Assembly: GCF_040954645.1 (NCBI RefSeq)
Contig: NC_092808.1
Span: forward strand, 15,057,883 to 15,121,882
DNA: 64,000 bases
Reading direction: 5' to 3'
DNA from: Diabrotica undecimpunctata
Taxonomy: Eukaryota > Arthropoda > Insecta > Coleoptera > Chrysomelidae
Both the position numbers and the translations under genes were made by a program. Shown piece after piece: positions 1-9,720 of this stretch (position 1 is its first letter; each line of letters starts with the position of its first letter). The notes beneath the pieces are model-generated. The model saw only the letters and a program-made list of their open reading frames with translations, ran no database searches and was not told the DNA's origin.

Positions 1-121
1 ATAATAAAGTAAATAGAAAAATTTTAAAAATAACTTAAAAATATTTTTTTGGACAACATTTTATTGTATTTTAAGGATCATAAATAAGTTATATACAAGA
101 CGTACGACATTCTTTTCACCA

Positions 122-1523
122 TTACCATAAGTTATGTGAGAGAACTGGAGCATGAGCAGCATAACCATGATGACCATAGGCCAAAGGAGCAGCGTAACCA
201 TGAGCAACTGAACCAGAGTACCCATGAACAGCTGGTGCAGCATAAGCGGCGTGGGCAACTGGAGCAGAATAAGCGGCATGGGCAACTGGAGCAACATAAG
301 AGGCATGGACTGATGGAGCAGAGTAAGCTGCATGAGCGACTGGAGCAGCATAAGCTACTGGAGCTGCGATTTTGGCAACAACTGGAGCAACAGCATGTAC
401 GGCAGGTTCTTTGTGTACAACAGCGTTGAATCCATTATGTGAATCAGCAGTGTAGTCGACGGTACGTTTGGTTCCGTCGGATTCCAAGAGTGAGTAACTT
501 CCGTGAACAACATCACCGCGACGAGATTCGTGTTGGCTCTTAGCATCTCCGGTGTGGGGGTCACTTACGCCATATGCAAAATCGTAGTGGGCTGGTGCAG
601 ATGGTTCAGCAATGACAGTTTTGACTACTGGAGCAGCGTGAACATGAGCAACTGGAGCAGTGTAAGCGTGAGCGACTGGAGCGTGAACCAAAGGAGCTGC
701 GTAGGAATGGGCAACTGGAGCATGAACGAGAGGAGCGTGAGCAGCATAGGAGTGTACGGCTGGAGCATGGTGTTGCACAGTGGAGTAGGTGGAGATGGCA
801 TCGTGGGATCCATGAGCAACTAGAGCTGGTGCTGCGTAGCCAAGACCTGAGTTCCAAGAACCAGCATGAGCTACTGCAGCGAATGCAGCGAAAACTAAAA
901 ACTGGACGAAAAAGTTAATAAAATATTAGTTATTTAATGTAACATAAATTAATTATTAGCTCAGATTGGAGAAGAAATAATACAAAATGAAAAAAAGTTA
1001 TTCTTAGTATAAAAATAACTAGTTGAATTTATTATACTAAAAATTTCTTTAAAGTTTCTTTTGTAAAAAAGTTTATTTTATAAACAAACAATTTTTAATA
1101 TGTGGGAACATACTTTTCTTTTTTTAAATGCAGTAAACTCAGGTAGATGTGTCTAAAGATTTGTTAAAATTAATTAGAAATAGTATGAATACAGTTTTTG
1201 CATAGAAAATAGAGCGGACTATAATATAGAGTTTTCAAAACTATTTCTAAGAGATAAACAATGAATTTAAAATTGAAGTAAATAACGTATTGACAAATAC
1301 TACTACTAGTAGTAAAGTACTAGTTTTTTTCATTAACATTAACTTAAACTTGGACAAATGGAAGTCACTGCTGTATAAGTATTTTAAGAACTGAGGAACG
1401 ATGTACAATTTTTGATTCGCGAATTATTTGATCACAACCTAATGTATTCACTAAGACACTATCGCACAAAACAAAGGTTTTTTGTTAATAAAGCACTAGT
1501 AATTCACTTACTTTGGTTGCCAT
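122..1523 (-). CDS. RR-2 cuticular protein (CPR), gene 1 of cluster
   Basis: Secreted structural protein of hard cuticle; RR-2 proteins bind chitin in the extracellular matrix. Exon 1 (1512-1523) encodes MATK and is followed by a GTAAGT donor. Exon 2 (122-901) follows a TCCAG acceptor in phase 0, giving 263 aa. Residues 1-17 form a signal peptide ending AHA before GSW. An N-terminal A/P/V/H/Y-rich region follows, then the RR-2 domain at about 103-170 ([50 protein letters not shown]). The tail consists of [13 protein letters not shown] repeats. The polyadenylation signal AATAAA lies at 60-65 (complement). Compared with genes 2 and 3 it carries about 10 extra residues just before the RR-2 domain ([10 protein letters not shown]). 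The family call is secure; individual cuticle localisation is inferred. Confidence 0.95.
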
Positions 1524-1574
1524 CTTGTTTGTTAGTTCGTAAACTTTAGAATATTTTTATTATCAGTTGTTTGT

Positions 1575-1689
1575 TATTTATATGATTTTTGTTGCGTGTG
1601 TAAGGTGGTCCCACCCCGGAATAGAATTTACAACCTTTCACAAATTAAACTACCAAATATTAACATCCTGCAAGGTTCTTGAAGGTCAA
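1575..1689 (-). promoter_or_regulatory. Promoter of cuticle gene 1
   Basis: The complement strand has TATAAATA at 1575-1582, about 50 bp before the ATG. A CCGGGGTGGGACCACC box is at 1604-1619, and an AAGGTCA half-site at 1682-1688 is preceded by a second half-site-like CAAGGTT. The same three elements with similar spacing recur at genes 2, 3 and 4 and, degraded, at gene 5. AAGGTCA resembles the half-site of the nuclear receptor beta-FTZ-F1, a known regulator of insect cuticle genes; binding here is inferred. Confidence 0.65.
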
Positions 1690-1829
1690 TTTTTGCAAGT
1701 ATGTTTCATTTTAGCAGATAACGGTTAATTAAAAGGTGATATTTTTGAAAATATTTTTGTATATAATATAAAATTACAGTTTGTGTATATTAACGAGAAG
1801 ATACAAATATGTCTAACATACATCTAATC

Positions 1830-1833
<4 letters not shown>

Positions 1834-1862
<29 letters not shown>

Positions 1863-3852
1863 GCGTTTATTGTTCAACAGAATCCATTTATAGGACAAAA
1901 TACAATACTAAAATTAAATGATATATTAATAATTCATAAGTACTAACTAAATAAAACATTTTTCGAGTATTTTACCTTAACATAAAGAAACTACTCAATC
2001 ACCTAGGTAGATCTCAGCCATCCTAGTAAGCTGCTTTAAACTGCAGTGAAATATATCGCAGTAAGCACTTAAGGAATTATAATAGTTGCACATGAGAAAT
2101 AGAGGAGAATTTAACATAAGATTAGTTCTAGCTTGTGTATTTCTGAACGTAATCGAATTTCTCACTGGATAAGATGGAACGTTAAAATTTATTTGTCGAA
2201 GAATATCAGGGCAGTCAATGAGATTATGTAGTAGCTTGTACAGGAATATTAGGGAGGCATTAATTCGTCTAGATTCTAATGATACTACGTCCAAATCGCT
2301 ACACAACTCACTATTGCTGATGCCCCTCTTGGGATATATGCCGTTAATTTTGAAAGACAAAAATTTTAAAAATTTACGCTGCACCTGCTCTATAAGTTGG
2401 ATATGTACATCATAAAAAGGTGACCAAATGACAGAGGCATATTCCAGTTTACATCGTACAAAAGTGTAATAAAGTAATTTAATTGCCTTAATATTAGTGA
2501 GATTTCGACTATTTCTAATTATGAATCCATAGGATTTAAGTGCTTCTTTAACCTTTAAATTTACATGTTCAACAAAGGTGAGTTTATAATCAAATGTAAC
2601 TCCAAGGTCTTTAATTTTATTTAAACGTTCAAGTTCATTGCCATTGATAATATAAGGATGGTATAAATTAGACTGTTTCCTAGAGTAACTAACTACTTTG
2701 CACTTATTGGCATTAAGATTCAAATGATTTGCATTACACCATTCATGTACACGATTCAGTTCACTCTGCAAAAAATGACAATCATTAAGGTCACTTATCA
2801 ATGAATAAATCTTTAAATCATCGGCATAACATAAACATGGTCCAGAAATTAATTCACACAGATCGTTAATAAATAACAAGAACAATAATGGACCTAGATT
2901 AGAACCTTGTGGAACCCCTGAAGAAGCTAGGTACTTTTCCGATTTGTTTACGATTTGTTCCGATTTTTTACCATTATAAGCAACAAACTGCGTTCTATTT
3001 GACAAGTAAGACATCATAAAAGTCACGGCATCCTCAGAGAGACCAAAGAGACACAATTTAGAAAGTAATACGCCGTGGTGAATTCTGTCGAACGCCTTCG
3101 TAAAGTCAGTATATATGACGTCAACTTGACTTCTATTATCTAGGGCCGCTGAGATATATTGTGTGACCATTAATAAGTTTGTCACAGTGGACCGGTTGGA
3201 GACAAAACCATGTTGATATTGAGACAGCTGATTACGAGTGCGTGAGTAAATACGATTATACAAAACTATTTCAAAGACTTTCGATAGATTGCAAATAATG
3301 GAAATTGGTCTGTAGTTTTCTACCTGACCCTTTTCACCAGTTTTGAATATTGGGCACACTTTTGACTCCTTCCAGAGACTCGGATATTCCTTGTTAAGAA
3401 GACATAAATTAAAAATTTTTAATAGTGGCACAGTTAAGGCACCTATGCAATCCTTAACCAAAAAGGATGGAATATTATCAGGTCCACACGTCATTTTGTC
3501 TTTCAATTTCTTACTAGCTAAAATTATCTCAGACTCTAAAATAGGATAAAAATTTAAGTAATCTGCGTTGATTGAGGAAGAGTTAGCCTTGAAATTAATA
3601 TCTGATGACAGAAAAACACTCTTGAAAAATTCTGCAAACATATTCACAATATTTTGTGGGTCGGAGGTAGTAATGTCATTATATTTCATCACACCAGGAA
3701 TTCTTGAACTTTTATTTTTTGAATTTACGTACGACCAAAACTTCTTGGGGTTGATGGATAAGGCAATTTGTATATTCTCGACATATACATTGTAGGCCAA
3801 AATGATTTTTGATTTGACAAGGTGTCTTAACCGTTGAAACTCAAGCAAATCA
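1834..3852 (-). mobile_element. 5'-truncated non-LTR retrotransposon (Jockey/CR1-like)
   Basis: The element is read on the minus strand. Its reverse-transcriptase ORF (1995-3848) is followed by an AATAAA-containing 3' UTR and ends in an (ATT)n tail at about 1834-1862. The apurinic endonuclease that normally precedes the RT is missing, so the copy is 5'-truncated at about 3850. A short shared AATCATA at both ends may be a TSD but is too short to be sure. Confidence 0.8.
1995..3848 (-). CDS. Reverse transcriptase of a non-LTR element (N-terminally truncated)
   Basis: Uninterrupted 617-residue reading frame. It shows canonical LINE RT motifs in order: NYRPISIICNLSKVFE, QHGFVSNRST, the palm motif DFTKAFDRIHH, GVPQGSNLGPLLF, the catalytic CYADDLKIY, and the thumb region ending in VIWSPFYD. 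The enzyme would copy its own RNA at a nicked genomic target. The first catalytic Asp and the YADD pair are intact, so the fold could be functional, but without the endonuclease domain the copy is unlikely to be autonomous. The first residue is simply where the truncation falls, not a real start. Confidence 0.85.
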   Translation of the reverse strand: MLEFQRLRHLVKSKIILAYNVYVENIQIALSINPKKFWSYVNSKNKSSRIPGVMKYNDITTSDPQNIVNMFAEFFKSVFLSSDINFKANSSSINADYLNFYPILESEIILASKKLKDKMTCGPDNIPSFLVKDCIGALTVPLLKIFNLCLLNKEYPSLWKESKVCPIFKTGEKGQVENYRPISIICNLSKVFEIVLYNRIYSRTRNQLSQYQHGFVSNRSTVTNLLMVTQYISAALDNRSQVDVIYTDFTKAFDRIHHGVLLSKLCLFGLSEDAVTFMMSYLSNRTQFVAYNGKKSEQIVNKSEKYLASSGVPQGSNLGPLLFLLFINDLCELISGPCLCYADDLKIYSLISDLNDCHFLQSELNRVHEWCNANHLNLNANKCKVVSYSRKQSNLYHPYIINGNELERLNKIKDLGVTFDYKLTFVEHVNLKVKEALKSYGFIIRNSRNLTNIKAIKLLYYTFVRCKLEYASVIWSPFYDVHIQLIEQVQRKFLKFLSFKINGIYPKRGISNSELCSDLDVVSLESRRINASLIFLYKLLHNLIDCPDILRQINFNVPSYPVRNSITFRNTQARTNLMLNSPLFLMCNYYNSLSAYCDIFHCSLKQLTRMAEIYLGD

Positions 3853-4146
3853 TACTAACATTATATGAATGTGATTTAGTAAATTTGGTCTCCTGATAAT
3901 GATTTATTCAATGACAAGGTTTAACGCAAAATGAATAATTTCTTTAAACCAACATTTCCTTGCAAATAAACTTTATGTTTACTTAGCGGATCTTACTCCA
4001 GCTACAAGGATGTTTTTAAAATAAAATTTTTATATAAAGAGTTGTATAAGAAGTAACCTCCTTTAAAATGAAGAACTTTTTTTTACAAAATTCTTTTATT
4101 TATATATAAAATTTGATATAGTCTCCTTTTCGATCAATACATTTTG
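3853..4146. other. Intergenic, no gene seen
   Basis: AT-rich sequence between the retrotransposon and the mariner fragment. The part next to 4147 probably holds the degraded 3' end of the mariner element, but I could not define an inverted repeat. Confidence 0.4.
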
Positions 4147-4448
4147 TCAACGATTACAACGATTCCAGCAATGTTCCAACTTGCTTGTACCGACCGAATA
4201 ACACGATACTGGAAGCTCTGCAAAATAGGTGTTTCTTTCGTCAATTATCTGTTCGTTAGAGCTGACTTTTTTATTGACGACCCATCTCTTCACATTTAAG
4301 AATACCCAATAAGTAGAGGAGACCAAATCAGAAGAATGAGAAGTTAGATGAGAAATCAATTCTAAGTCCAACTCATGAATTTTCACCATCATGACGGTCT
4401 TGTGAGATCGTGCAATGTCTTGGAGGAAAAACATCTTTTTTTCTTCCA

Positions 4449-4449
<1 letters not shown>
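4147..4449 (-). pseudogene. mariner-type transposase, C-terminal fragment
   Basis: About 100 residues matching the end of mariner (Tc1/mariner, DDE/D) transposases. FFLQDIARSHK corresponds to the second catalytic Asp region (usually LQDNARPH). A degraded version of the third motif (SPDLAPSDYWLF in the family) reads HSSDLVSSTYWVFLN, so the third catalytic Asp is lost. WVVNKKVSSNEQ and the C-terminal ELPVSCYSVGTSKLEHCWNRC also fit the family. The N-terminal two-thirds is missing because the frame runs into an (AT)n array at 4451. This is a dead fragment. Confidence 0.8.

Positions 4450-4450
<1 letters not shown>

Positions 4451-4520
<70 letters not shown>
4451..4520. repeat. (AT)n microsatellite
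   Basis: Seventy bases of uninterrupted AT dinucleotides. It separates the mariner fragment from the left arm of the large inverted repeat. Confidence 0.97.
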
Positions 4521-4527
<7 letters not shown>

Positions 4528-4593
4528 GTTTTATTTTGAGGTTGCAGTCATTAATAGGGCAGGAAAGTAAAACTCTTTGTTCTTTAATCAAGC

Positions 4594-4620
4594 TTTCGCA
4601 AAATTTATTTGCTTCTTCAG
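4594..4620 (-). ncRNA. Hammerhead-like motif, left arm
   Basis: On the complement the sequence reads CTGAAGA, one A, a GCAAA/TTTGC hairpin, then GAAA. This fits the hammerhead core CUGANGA-stem II-GAAA except for one extra A before the stem. Penelope-like elements are known to carry hammerhead motifs. Stems I and III were not established, so catalysis is uncertain. Confidence 0.4.
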
Positions 4621-5397
4621 GATATGCTAAAATATGGTATCAGTAAATACAACGAAATTAGAACTAAATAGCATTGTATAAAACTAGTAAAAAAACTTAC
4701 AACATGAGGTTAATCCATTAAATTTTCAAATTTGCAAAACATTAAAACTTAACTTATTTTAAAAATTATACAGTTATGTAAGTACAATATTCGAATTTAA
4801 TTTAATTTTGTAAAAATTCATTTTGACATTGATTATGTTGATGTTTGATTTATGTCAGAAAGACACTCGTTTCTGTTTATTATATTTTTTGTTGTTGATA
4901 ACTAGCTCTTGATTGTTATTATGGTTACGTACAAAGTGGCGCCAAATATGAATATTTAAATTTTTTGAAATTCTAATATTTATAGTCATTATATATTATA
5001 TATTTATTATATTCTAATATAATATTTTCTGACTGTAAATATTAGAATTTCAAAAAATTTAAATATTCATATTTGGCGCCACTTTGTACGTAACCATAAT
5101 AACAATCAAGAGCTAGTTATCAACAAAAAAAAATATAATAAACAGAAACGAGTGTCTTTCTGACATAAATCAAACATCAACATAATCAATGTCAAAATGA
5201 ATTTTTACAAAATTAAATTAAATTGGAATATTGTACTTACATAACTGTATAATTTTTAAAATAAGTTAAGTTTTAATGTTTTGCCAATTTGAAAATTTAA
5301 TGGATTAACCTCATGTTGTAAGTTTTTTTACTAGTTTTATACAATGCTATTTAGTTCTAATTTCGTTGTATTTACTGATACCATATTTTAGCATATC

Positions 5398-5424
5398 CTG
5401 AAGAAGCAAATAAATTTTGCGAAA
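5398..5424 (+). ncRNA. Hammerhead-like motif, right arm
   Basis: Mirror copy of the motif at 4594-4620: CTGAAGA at 5398-5404, stem II GCAAA/TTTGC within 5406-5420, and GAAA at 5421-5424, followed by GCTTG. It has the same single extra A. This is a structural call only. Confidence 0.4.
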
Positions 5425-5529
5425 GCTTGATTAAAGAACAAAGAGTTTTACTTTCCTGCCCTATTAATGACTGCAACCTCAAAATAAAACTTTATTTTAC
5501 ATAACGTGTCAGTCAATAATACCTAACTA

Positions 5530-5531
<2 letters not shown>

Positions 5532-5600
<69 letters not shown>
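5532..5600. repeat. (TA)n microsatellite
   Basis: About 69 bases of TA dinucleotides between the long inverted repeat and the Penelope-like element that begins at about 5601. Confidence 0.97.
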
Positions 5601-5603
<3 letters not shown>

Positions 5604-5705
5604 GAACCAGTAGTATTTGCTGACAACGTAAGGAAGTAAACGTTAAATATTGGGTTTGCAGCAATAAAAATGAAACGTGTATTCTTTTAAATCTTTATTC
5701 CAAGC

Positions 5706-5734
5706 TTTCGGACATTGGTTATGTCCTTCATCAG
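5706..5734 (-). ncRNA. Hammerhead-like motif of the Penelope-like element
   Basis: The complement reads CTGATGA, one A, the 6-bp hairpin GGACAT/ATGTCC with loop AACCA, then GAAAGC and an AATAAAG. The core matches CUGAUGA...GAAA with one extra base before stem II. It lies in the 3' terminal repeat, about 420 bp past the end of the coding fragment, which is where hammerheads occur in this element class. Self-cleavage is not shown. Confidence 0.45.
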
Positions 5735-6150
5735 GGAGCTACAAATGTGATGAATAAATTGTTGGCGTTGGTATAATTAATTAAAAAATTCACTACTTAC
5801 AAACTTAATGAGGTTGTATCAACGAAGATGTATTATAATGTTGATAAAATTTATCACAGTCTCTCATCTTTTTTTAATATACAAAACCTATTTTTATGTT
5901 TAAAAATTTTAAAAATTACTGTACATCCAAAAACACTTAATTATTCTAAATACATAAATGGCATTATTCTGACAAAATTCTTTTAAATGTCAATTGATAA
6001 ATTATTGTTTGTGTTACTATTGCATTTATCTAGTAGTAACAAATAGGAGAACATTTCATTTAGATGACCAATATCTGTTCTATGATTCATTGCATTGTTA
6101 TTTTGGCAAATGTAGGCTATTTCAAGAAAAAGTCTTTTGGTGATGTTTCT

Positions 6151-6894
6151 TTACTGTTCTACTACTTTGATGTTATTATAATCTATTTGATGCCCATTTT
6201 TAAATGCATGTTCACCCAATGCACTTTTTTCAGGATGCAGTCTATTATCTGACTTGTGGGATTTAATGCGGTCTTTAAGGCATCTTGATGTTTGACCATA
6301 GTATACTTGTTCACTTGATCCGCACGGTATACAGTAAACACCATCCGTTAAAGACAAGAGTGCGGATTGGTCTTTAAGTTTAGAAAAAACTTTGTTAACT
6401 GTTAGTACCGTTTTATGTGCAATTTTGATATTATTAATTGATGAAAAAATTCTACTTAGTTTCTGTCTCATGTCCTTAATGTATGGAAGAGATACATATC
6501 TAATTGTAGTTTGGTTTGGTAAAGGATCTACAGGTCCAATTCTATCTTGTGATACAGACAGATTTTCTTCGTTTCTTAAATGACTAGTTAAATTTTGTGG
6601 AGTGTTAAACAAAATTTTCTTTAGTAGTATACTTGGGTATGAGTTTTCAATGAATAGGTTATAAAGGATTTTTAGATTTTTTGTATGGAAAGCGGTATCG
6701 CTGATTTTAAGGACACGATTTTTCATTTCTTTAACTAAATTAAGTTTCATTGAATATTTATGGTACGACCAATAATTGAGATATCTGCCTGAACTGAGAG
6801 GTTTTCTATACCAATCAACCAGTAAATGGGTACCTTTTCGTATTAATTTGGTATCTAAAAAAGATATATCTATTAATTTGGTATTTTCAATTCA
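6151..6894 (-). pseudogene. Penelope-like element protein, RT C-terminus plus GIY-YIG endonuclease
   Basis: The frame opens with DTKLIRKGTHLLVDWYRKP and SSGRYLNYWSYHKYSMK, the region after the RT palm typical of Penelope-like elements. A linker follows, then the GIY-YIG domain: GVYCIPCGSSEQVYYGQTSR (the GIY and YIG equivalents), KDRIKSHKS and ALGEHAFKNGHQIDY. The normal role is nicking DNA to prime reverse transcription. A nonsense codon at 6151 cuts the frame, and homology continues beyond it (NITKRLFLE in the plus-strand copy). The RT core is missing upstream. Confidence 0.85.
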
Positions 6895-7134
6895 CAAATA
6901 GATTATAATAACATCAAAGTAGTAGAACAGGAAAGTAACATCACCAAAAGACTTTTTCTTGAAATGGCCTACATTTGATAAAATAACAATGCAATGAATC
7001 ATAGAACAGTGATATTGGTCATCTAAATGAAATGTTCTCCTATTTGTTACTACTAGATAAATGCAATAGTAACACAAACAATAATTTATCAATTGACATT
7101 TCAAAGAATTTTGTCAGAATAATGTCATTTATGT

Positions 7135-7719
7135 GCAACAAACACGACAAGCGACGAAATAAAAAGACGCATAGCAATAGCAAACAGAACTGTTCACGGC
7201 CTCCGGAGACATTTAAATAATAAAAATATAAAACGTGCACTAAAGCTTAATATATACAGGACCTTAATAAGACCAGTTTTGATATATGGGGCTGAAACGT
7301 GGATCTTATCTCAAAATGATAAAAGACTTCTTGGTATTTTTGAGAGAAAAATTCTTAGAAAGATTTTTGGGGCCGTAAATGAAAATGGGCTATGGCGTCG
7401 AAGATACAACTTTGAACTGTATCAGTTATACACCGATCCAGATATTGTGAAATTCGTTAAAGTGCAGAGACAGATGGGCTGGACACATTGCTAGGATGTC
7501 AGATCACGAATACACGAAGAGATTAACATTTTCACAACCAGAGGGCACAAGAAGCAGAGGACGACCACGAATGAGATGGATTGATGATGTGGAAGAAGAC
7601 CTACAGATTCTAGGGGTTAGAAGATGGAGGGAAGTTGCCAGGAATCGACAGGAGTGGCGACTTCTTTGTGAGCAGGCCAAGATCCACAACGGATTGTCGA
7701 GCCACTTATGATGATGATG
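7135..7719 (+). mobile_element. RTE-like LINE 3' fragment with 14-bp target-site duplication
   Basis: A 585-bp insertion bounded by AATGTCATTTATGT at 7121-7134 and again at 7720-7733. It encodes the extreme C-terminus of an RT protein in two frames: 7279-7494 (RPVLIYGAETWILSQNDKR, LRKIFGAVNENG) and 7496-7711 (RSRGRPRMRWIDDVEEDL). A frameshift lies near 7490 at the conserved GH motif. It ends with an (ATG)n tail. The uninterrupted site is visible in the opposite Penelope arm at about 5955-5985. Confidence 0.9.
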
Positions 7720-7955
7720 AATGTCATTTATGTATTTAGAATAATTAAGTGTTTTTGGATGTACAGTAATTTTTAAAATTTTTAAACATAAAAATAGGTT
7801 TTGTATATTAAAAAAAAGATGAGAGACTGTGATAAATTTTATCAACATTATAATACATCTTCGTTGATACAACCTCATTAAGTTTGTAAGTAGTGAATTT
7901 TTTAATTATTTATACCAACGCCAACAATTTATTCATCACATTTGTAGCTCCCTGA

Positions 7956-8280
7956 TGGTTGGTTCTTTGCTGATTACTATTGTTTTAGTTTTAGGGGATG
8001 GGATTGCCATATTAAATCCTTTTGTTTTTATGTTAAATCTATGGACAGGTCTTTGCAGACTACTTTCATCTTGGGCATCAATATTGCGTCGTCTGCGTAA
8101 CAGAGTATTTTTATTTCTTTGTTTCCCATTCTTTGTTAACACTTTTGATGATTTCACCCAGGATTAAATTAAAAAGCATAGGGCTCAATGAGTGCCCCTG
8201 TCTTATTCCGCGGCCTATTTCTACTATAGGTTCTGTAAGTTGTTCATCTATTCTGACTTTCATTTTGTTGTTTTGATAGA
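7956..8280 (-). pseudogene. LINE reverse-transcriptase fragment
   Basis: On the minus strand one reads a degraded IRQGHSLSPMLFNLILGEI motif, a ruined YADD region, and QRPVHRFNIKTKGFNMAIP followed by KTKTIVISKEPT. These match the element at 28615-29715 closely ([29 protein letters not shown]), so both are copies of one family. Several stops and frameshifts; not functional. Confidence 0.7.
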
Positions 8281-8640
8281 TGTTTTCGATGACAGCACAC
8301 TTGATGTATACTATGAAGGTTTCAAAAGTAAAGTTTCATGCATGCGGTGTGCACAGACAGAAAATATAAGAATAAATATAGAAAACTCGATGGAAGATCT
8401 TCATGCTCAGACTAATTTTATACAACAATTAAATAAACAAAAATTTCCGCCAATTGCAGACAAGCGTTACAGAAAAACTGTAAATATGCCTATTCCCAGC
8501 TTTGATAGAGGTGAGGACATGCTCTAAATGCTTTGGGTATTATACAAGATAAAACAGTTGACGGTTTATATGTATATAGTATAGACGAAACAAGTAACAA
8601 TAAAAACACTTTTCTCGATAAATCAAGAAGGCAATCTGGT
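8281..8640 (+). pseudogene. Ginger/KRBA2-like integrase C-terminal fragment
   Basis: One frame (8281-8527) reads YYEGFKSKVSCMRCAQ, KKFPP-like QKFPPIADKRYRKTVNMPIP and SFDRGEDML. It continues after a frameshift as NALGIIQDKTVDGLYVY. This order (zinc-binding CxxC, K-rich linker, 'VPIPxxDRG' followed by a hydrophobic strand) resembles the tail of KRBA2/Ginger integrase-like transposon proteins. Catalytic residues are absent. Identification rests on the DRG-strand motif and remains tentative. Confidence 0.4.
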
Positions 8641-9383
8641 GAAGGGAGCGGCGGCAAGGTTATGTGATGATAAGATCCATCTGGAGAATGCTACAAAGAG
8701 CGGAAGCGCAGACATAATACAGGAATCCATACTAAAGAATCTATCTTCTTGTTTTTTATGTTTATCTCCTATTGGGATTAACTGTTTTTTTATTCTAATT
8801 TTGTTTATAGGCTTGTGTAGTTCATGAGCGAAATACATAGATTAAAAAACAGGCTCCGATGTGTGAACTAAATGAATTAGTTCGCCAGAGCTGACTTTTT
8901 AAACCGCTCAGCAAGTCGTTCATCGTTCAGGAGCGGTTCAGTTTGAATCTTCGAGTCAATACGTGACGAACAACAAAACAAACGTGAGCATTGGAGCTGG
9001 AGCGGGTGGGGAGAGAGCGTGATTTAACTAAAGAACTATGAACTACGTAGATCATCTTCGACGACTCATGAACGGTGAGTGGTGAATCTACGCTGCGAAT
9101 TTATATATTTTATGTTGAGCTTTGAAGCAAAATGAATACATTTTGTAATAAAATATTTTTAAAGTTAATTTAAATTTAAATCAGCATTATCAAAAATAAA
9201 CTTCTTATGCAAAAACGATAAAACCATATTACTTTTTGCTCATTATATGTAAATTAATCTCTCCTGTCACTATGTGTTATTGAACTAGTGAACTAAAAGA
9301 GCAACCTAGTTCACTTCTAATATTTGAACTAAACTGAGCACTCTTGGTGATGAATTGTTATGCCTAACAATATTTGTTTACAG
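8641..9383. other. Unassigned repeat-like sequence
   Basis: No convincing gene. From about 8850 to 9350 the DNA is scattered with TGAAC/GTTCA motifs (as in GTGAACTAAATGAATTAGTTC), a composition seen in some non-autonomous DNA transposons. I could not pair terminal inverted repeats. A short open stretch at 8639-8827 has no recognisable domain. Confidence 0.3.
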
Positions 9384-9720
9384 CTGTTCTAAATAACTCG
9401 TTTGTTGTACAGCCAAAGCAATCCCTTAAATTTCTCATCCAGGACATCCTTCTATGGCCTGGATTCCGTCCACCTTTGATCTTTCCTTGCAATATATTTT
9501 GCCGTAGTCTCTATCTTTCTCTCTTCATGACACGGCCCCAATACTCTAATTGTTTTTTGATAGTATTTATTATTAGGATTTTAATTCAATCAACGCAGAA
9601 CTTCTTCGTTGATAATTTTGTCAACCTAGCTTGTCGAAAGCATTTTCAAAGTCTACGAAACTAGCGTGTATCTTTTGATTAACATCCAGACATTAGCCTA
9701 CCTAGTACCGAACTCTTTTT
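9384..9720 (-). pseudogene. LINE remnants (RT palm motif and C-terminal tail)
   Basis: Minus-strand reading gives QLEYWGRVMKRER, GRNPGHRRMSWMRNLRDCFG and TTNELFRT, the C-terminal signature of the LINE family found complete at 36200-38945. Next to it (about 9560-9720) is an isolated RT motif A, FVDFENAFDKLG. Both are short, broken pieces; the order suggests two separate fragments or a large internal deletion. Confidence 0.65.

Larger units (their letters stand above)
4521..5497. repeat. Long inverted repeat, ~468-bp arms, 41-bp spacer
   Basis: The arms 4521-4988 and 5030-5497 are near-perfect reverse complements, with only a few differences seen (for example TTTGC against TTGGC and a one- to two-base T-run change). 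They share the segment GTACGTAACCATAATAACAA and the palindromic GGCGCC. The spacer is AT-rich. Each arm contains the CTGAAGA...GAAAGCTTG hairpin listed separately, which resembles the ends of the neighbouring Penelope-like element. I therefore infer two terminal repeats of a Penelope-like element joined in inverted orientation. (AT)n arrays lie just outside both ends. Confidence 0.9.
5601..7955. mobile_element. Penelope-like element: two 5'-truncated copies head to head
   Basis: One copy is on the minus strand (about 6894 down to 5601) with a GIY-YIG protein and a 3' terminal region. A second, shorter copy is on the plus strand (6895-7955). Their shared 3' parts form inverted arms: 5729-6189 pairs with 6895-7134 plus 7734-7955. 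The right arm is interrupted by a LINE at 7135-7719, and the left arm preserves the uninterrupted site. The right copy stops inside CTGATG at about 7955, where an unrelated RT fragment begins. Inverted and tandem partial copies are typical of this class. Confidence 0.85.

Noticed and set aside
122..778. Reading genes as single-exon proteins starting inside exon 2 (for example at 778, 11811, 52220, 62319)
   Set aside because: Those starts are non-ATG codons lying within or after the signal peptide; a conserved 12-nt ATG exon with GTAAGT donors exists upstream of each gene.
61..897. Several open frames on both strands overlapping cuticle gene 1 (and similar sets over genes 2-4 and 6-8)
   Set aside because: They are out-of-frame readings of the repetitive Ala/Pro/His/Val coding sequence; only the frame with the signal peptide and RR-2 domain has splice sites and conservation between paralogues.
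1834..1862. (TAA)n array as an independent microsatellite
   Set aside because: It sits exactly at the 3' end of the minus-strand LINE and is better explained as its tail.
4373..4591. Open frame with long Ile-Tyr repeats (also at 30591-30812, 48834-49034 and 39017-39277)
   Set aside because: Translation of AT microsatellites, not a protein.
8840..9370. hAT-type miniature transposon with GTTCA-rich ends
   Set aside because: TGAAC/GTTCA motifs are clustered but no matching terminal repeats or 8-bp duplication could be found.
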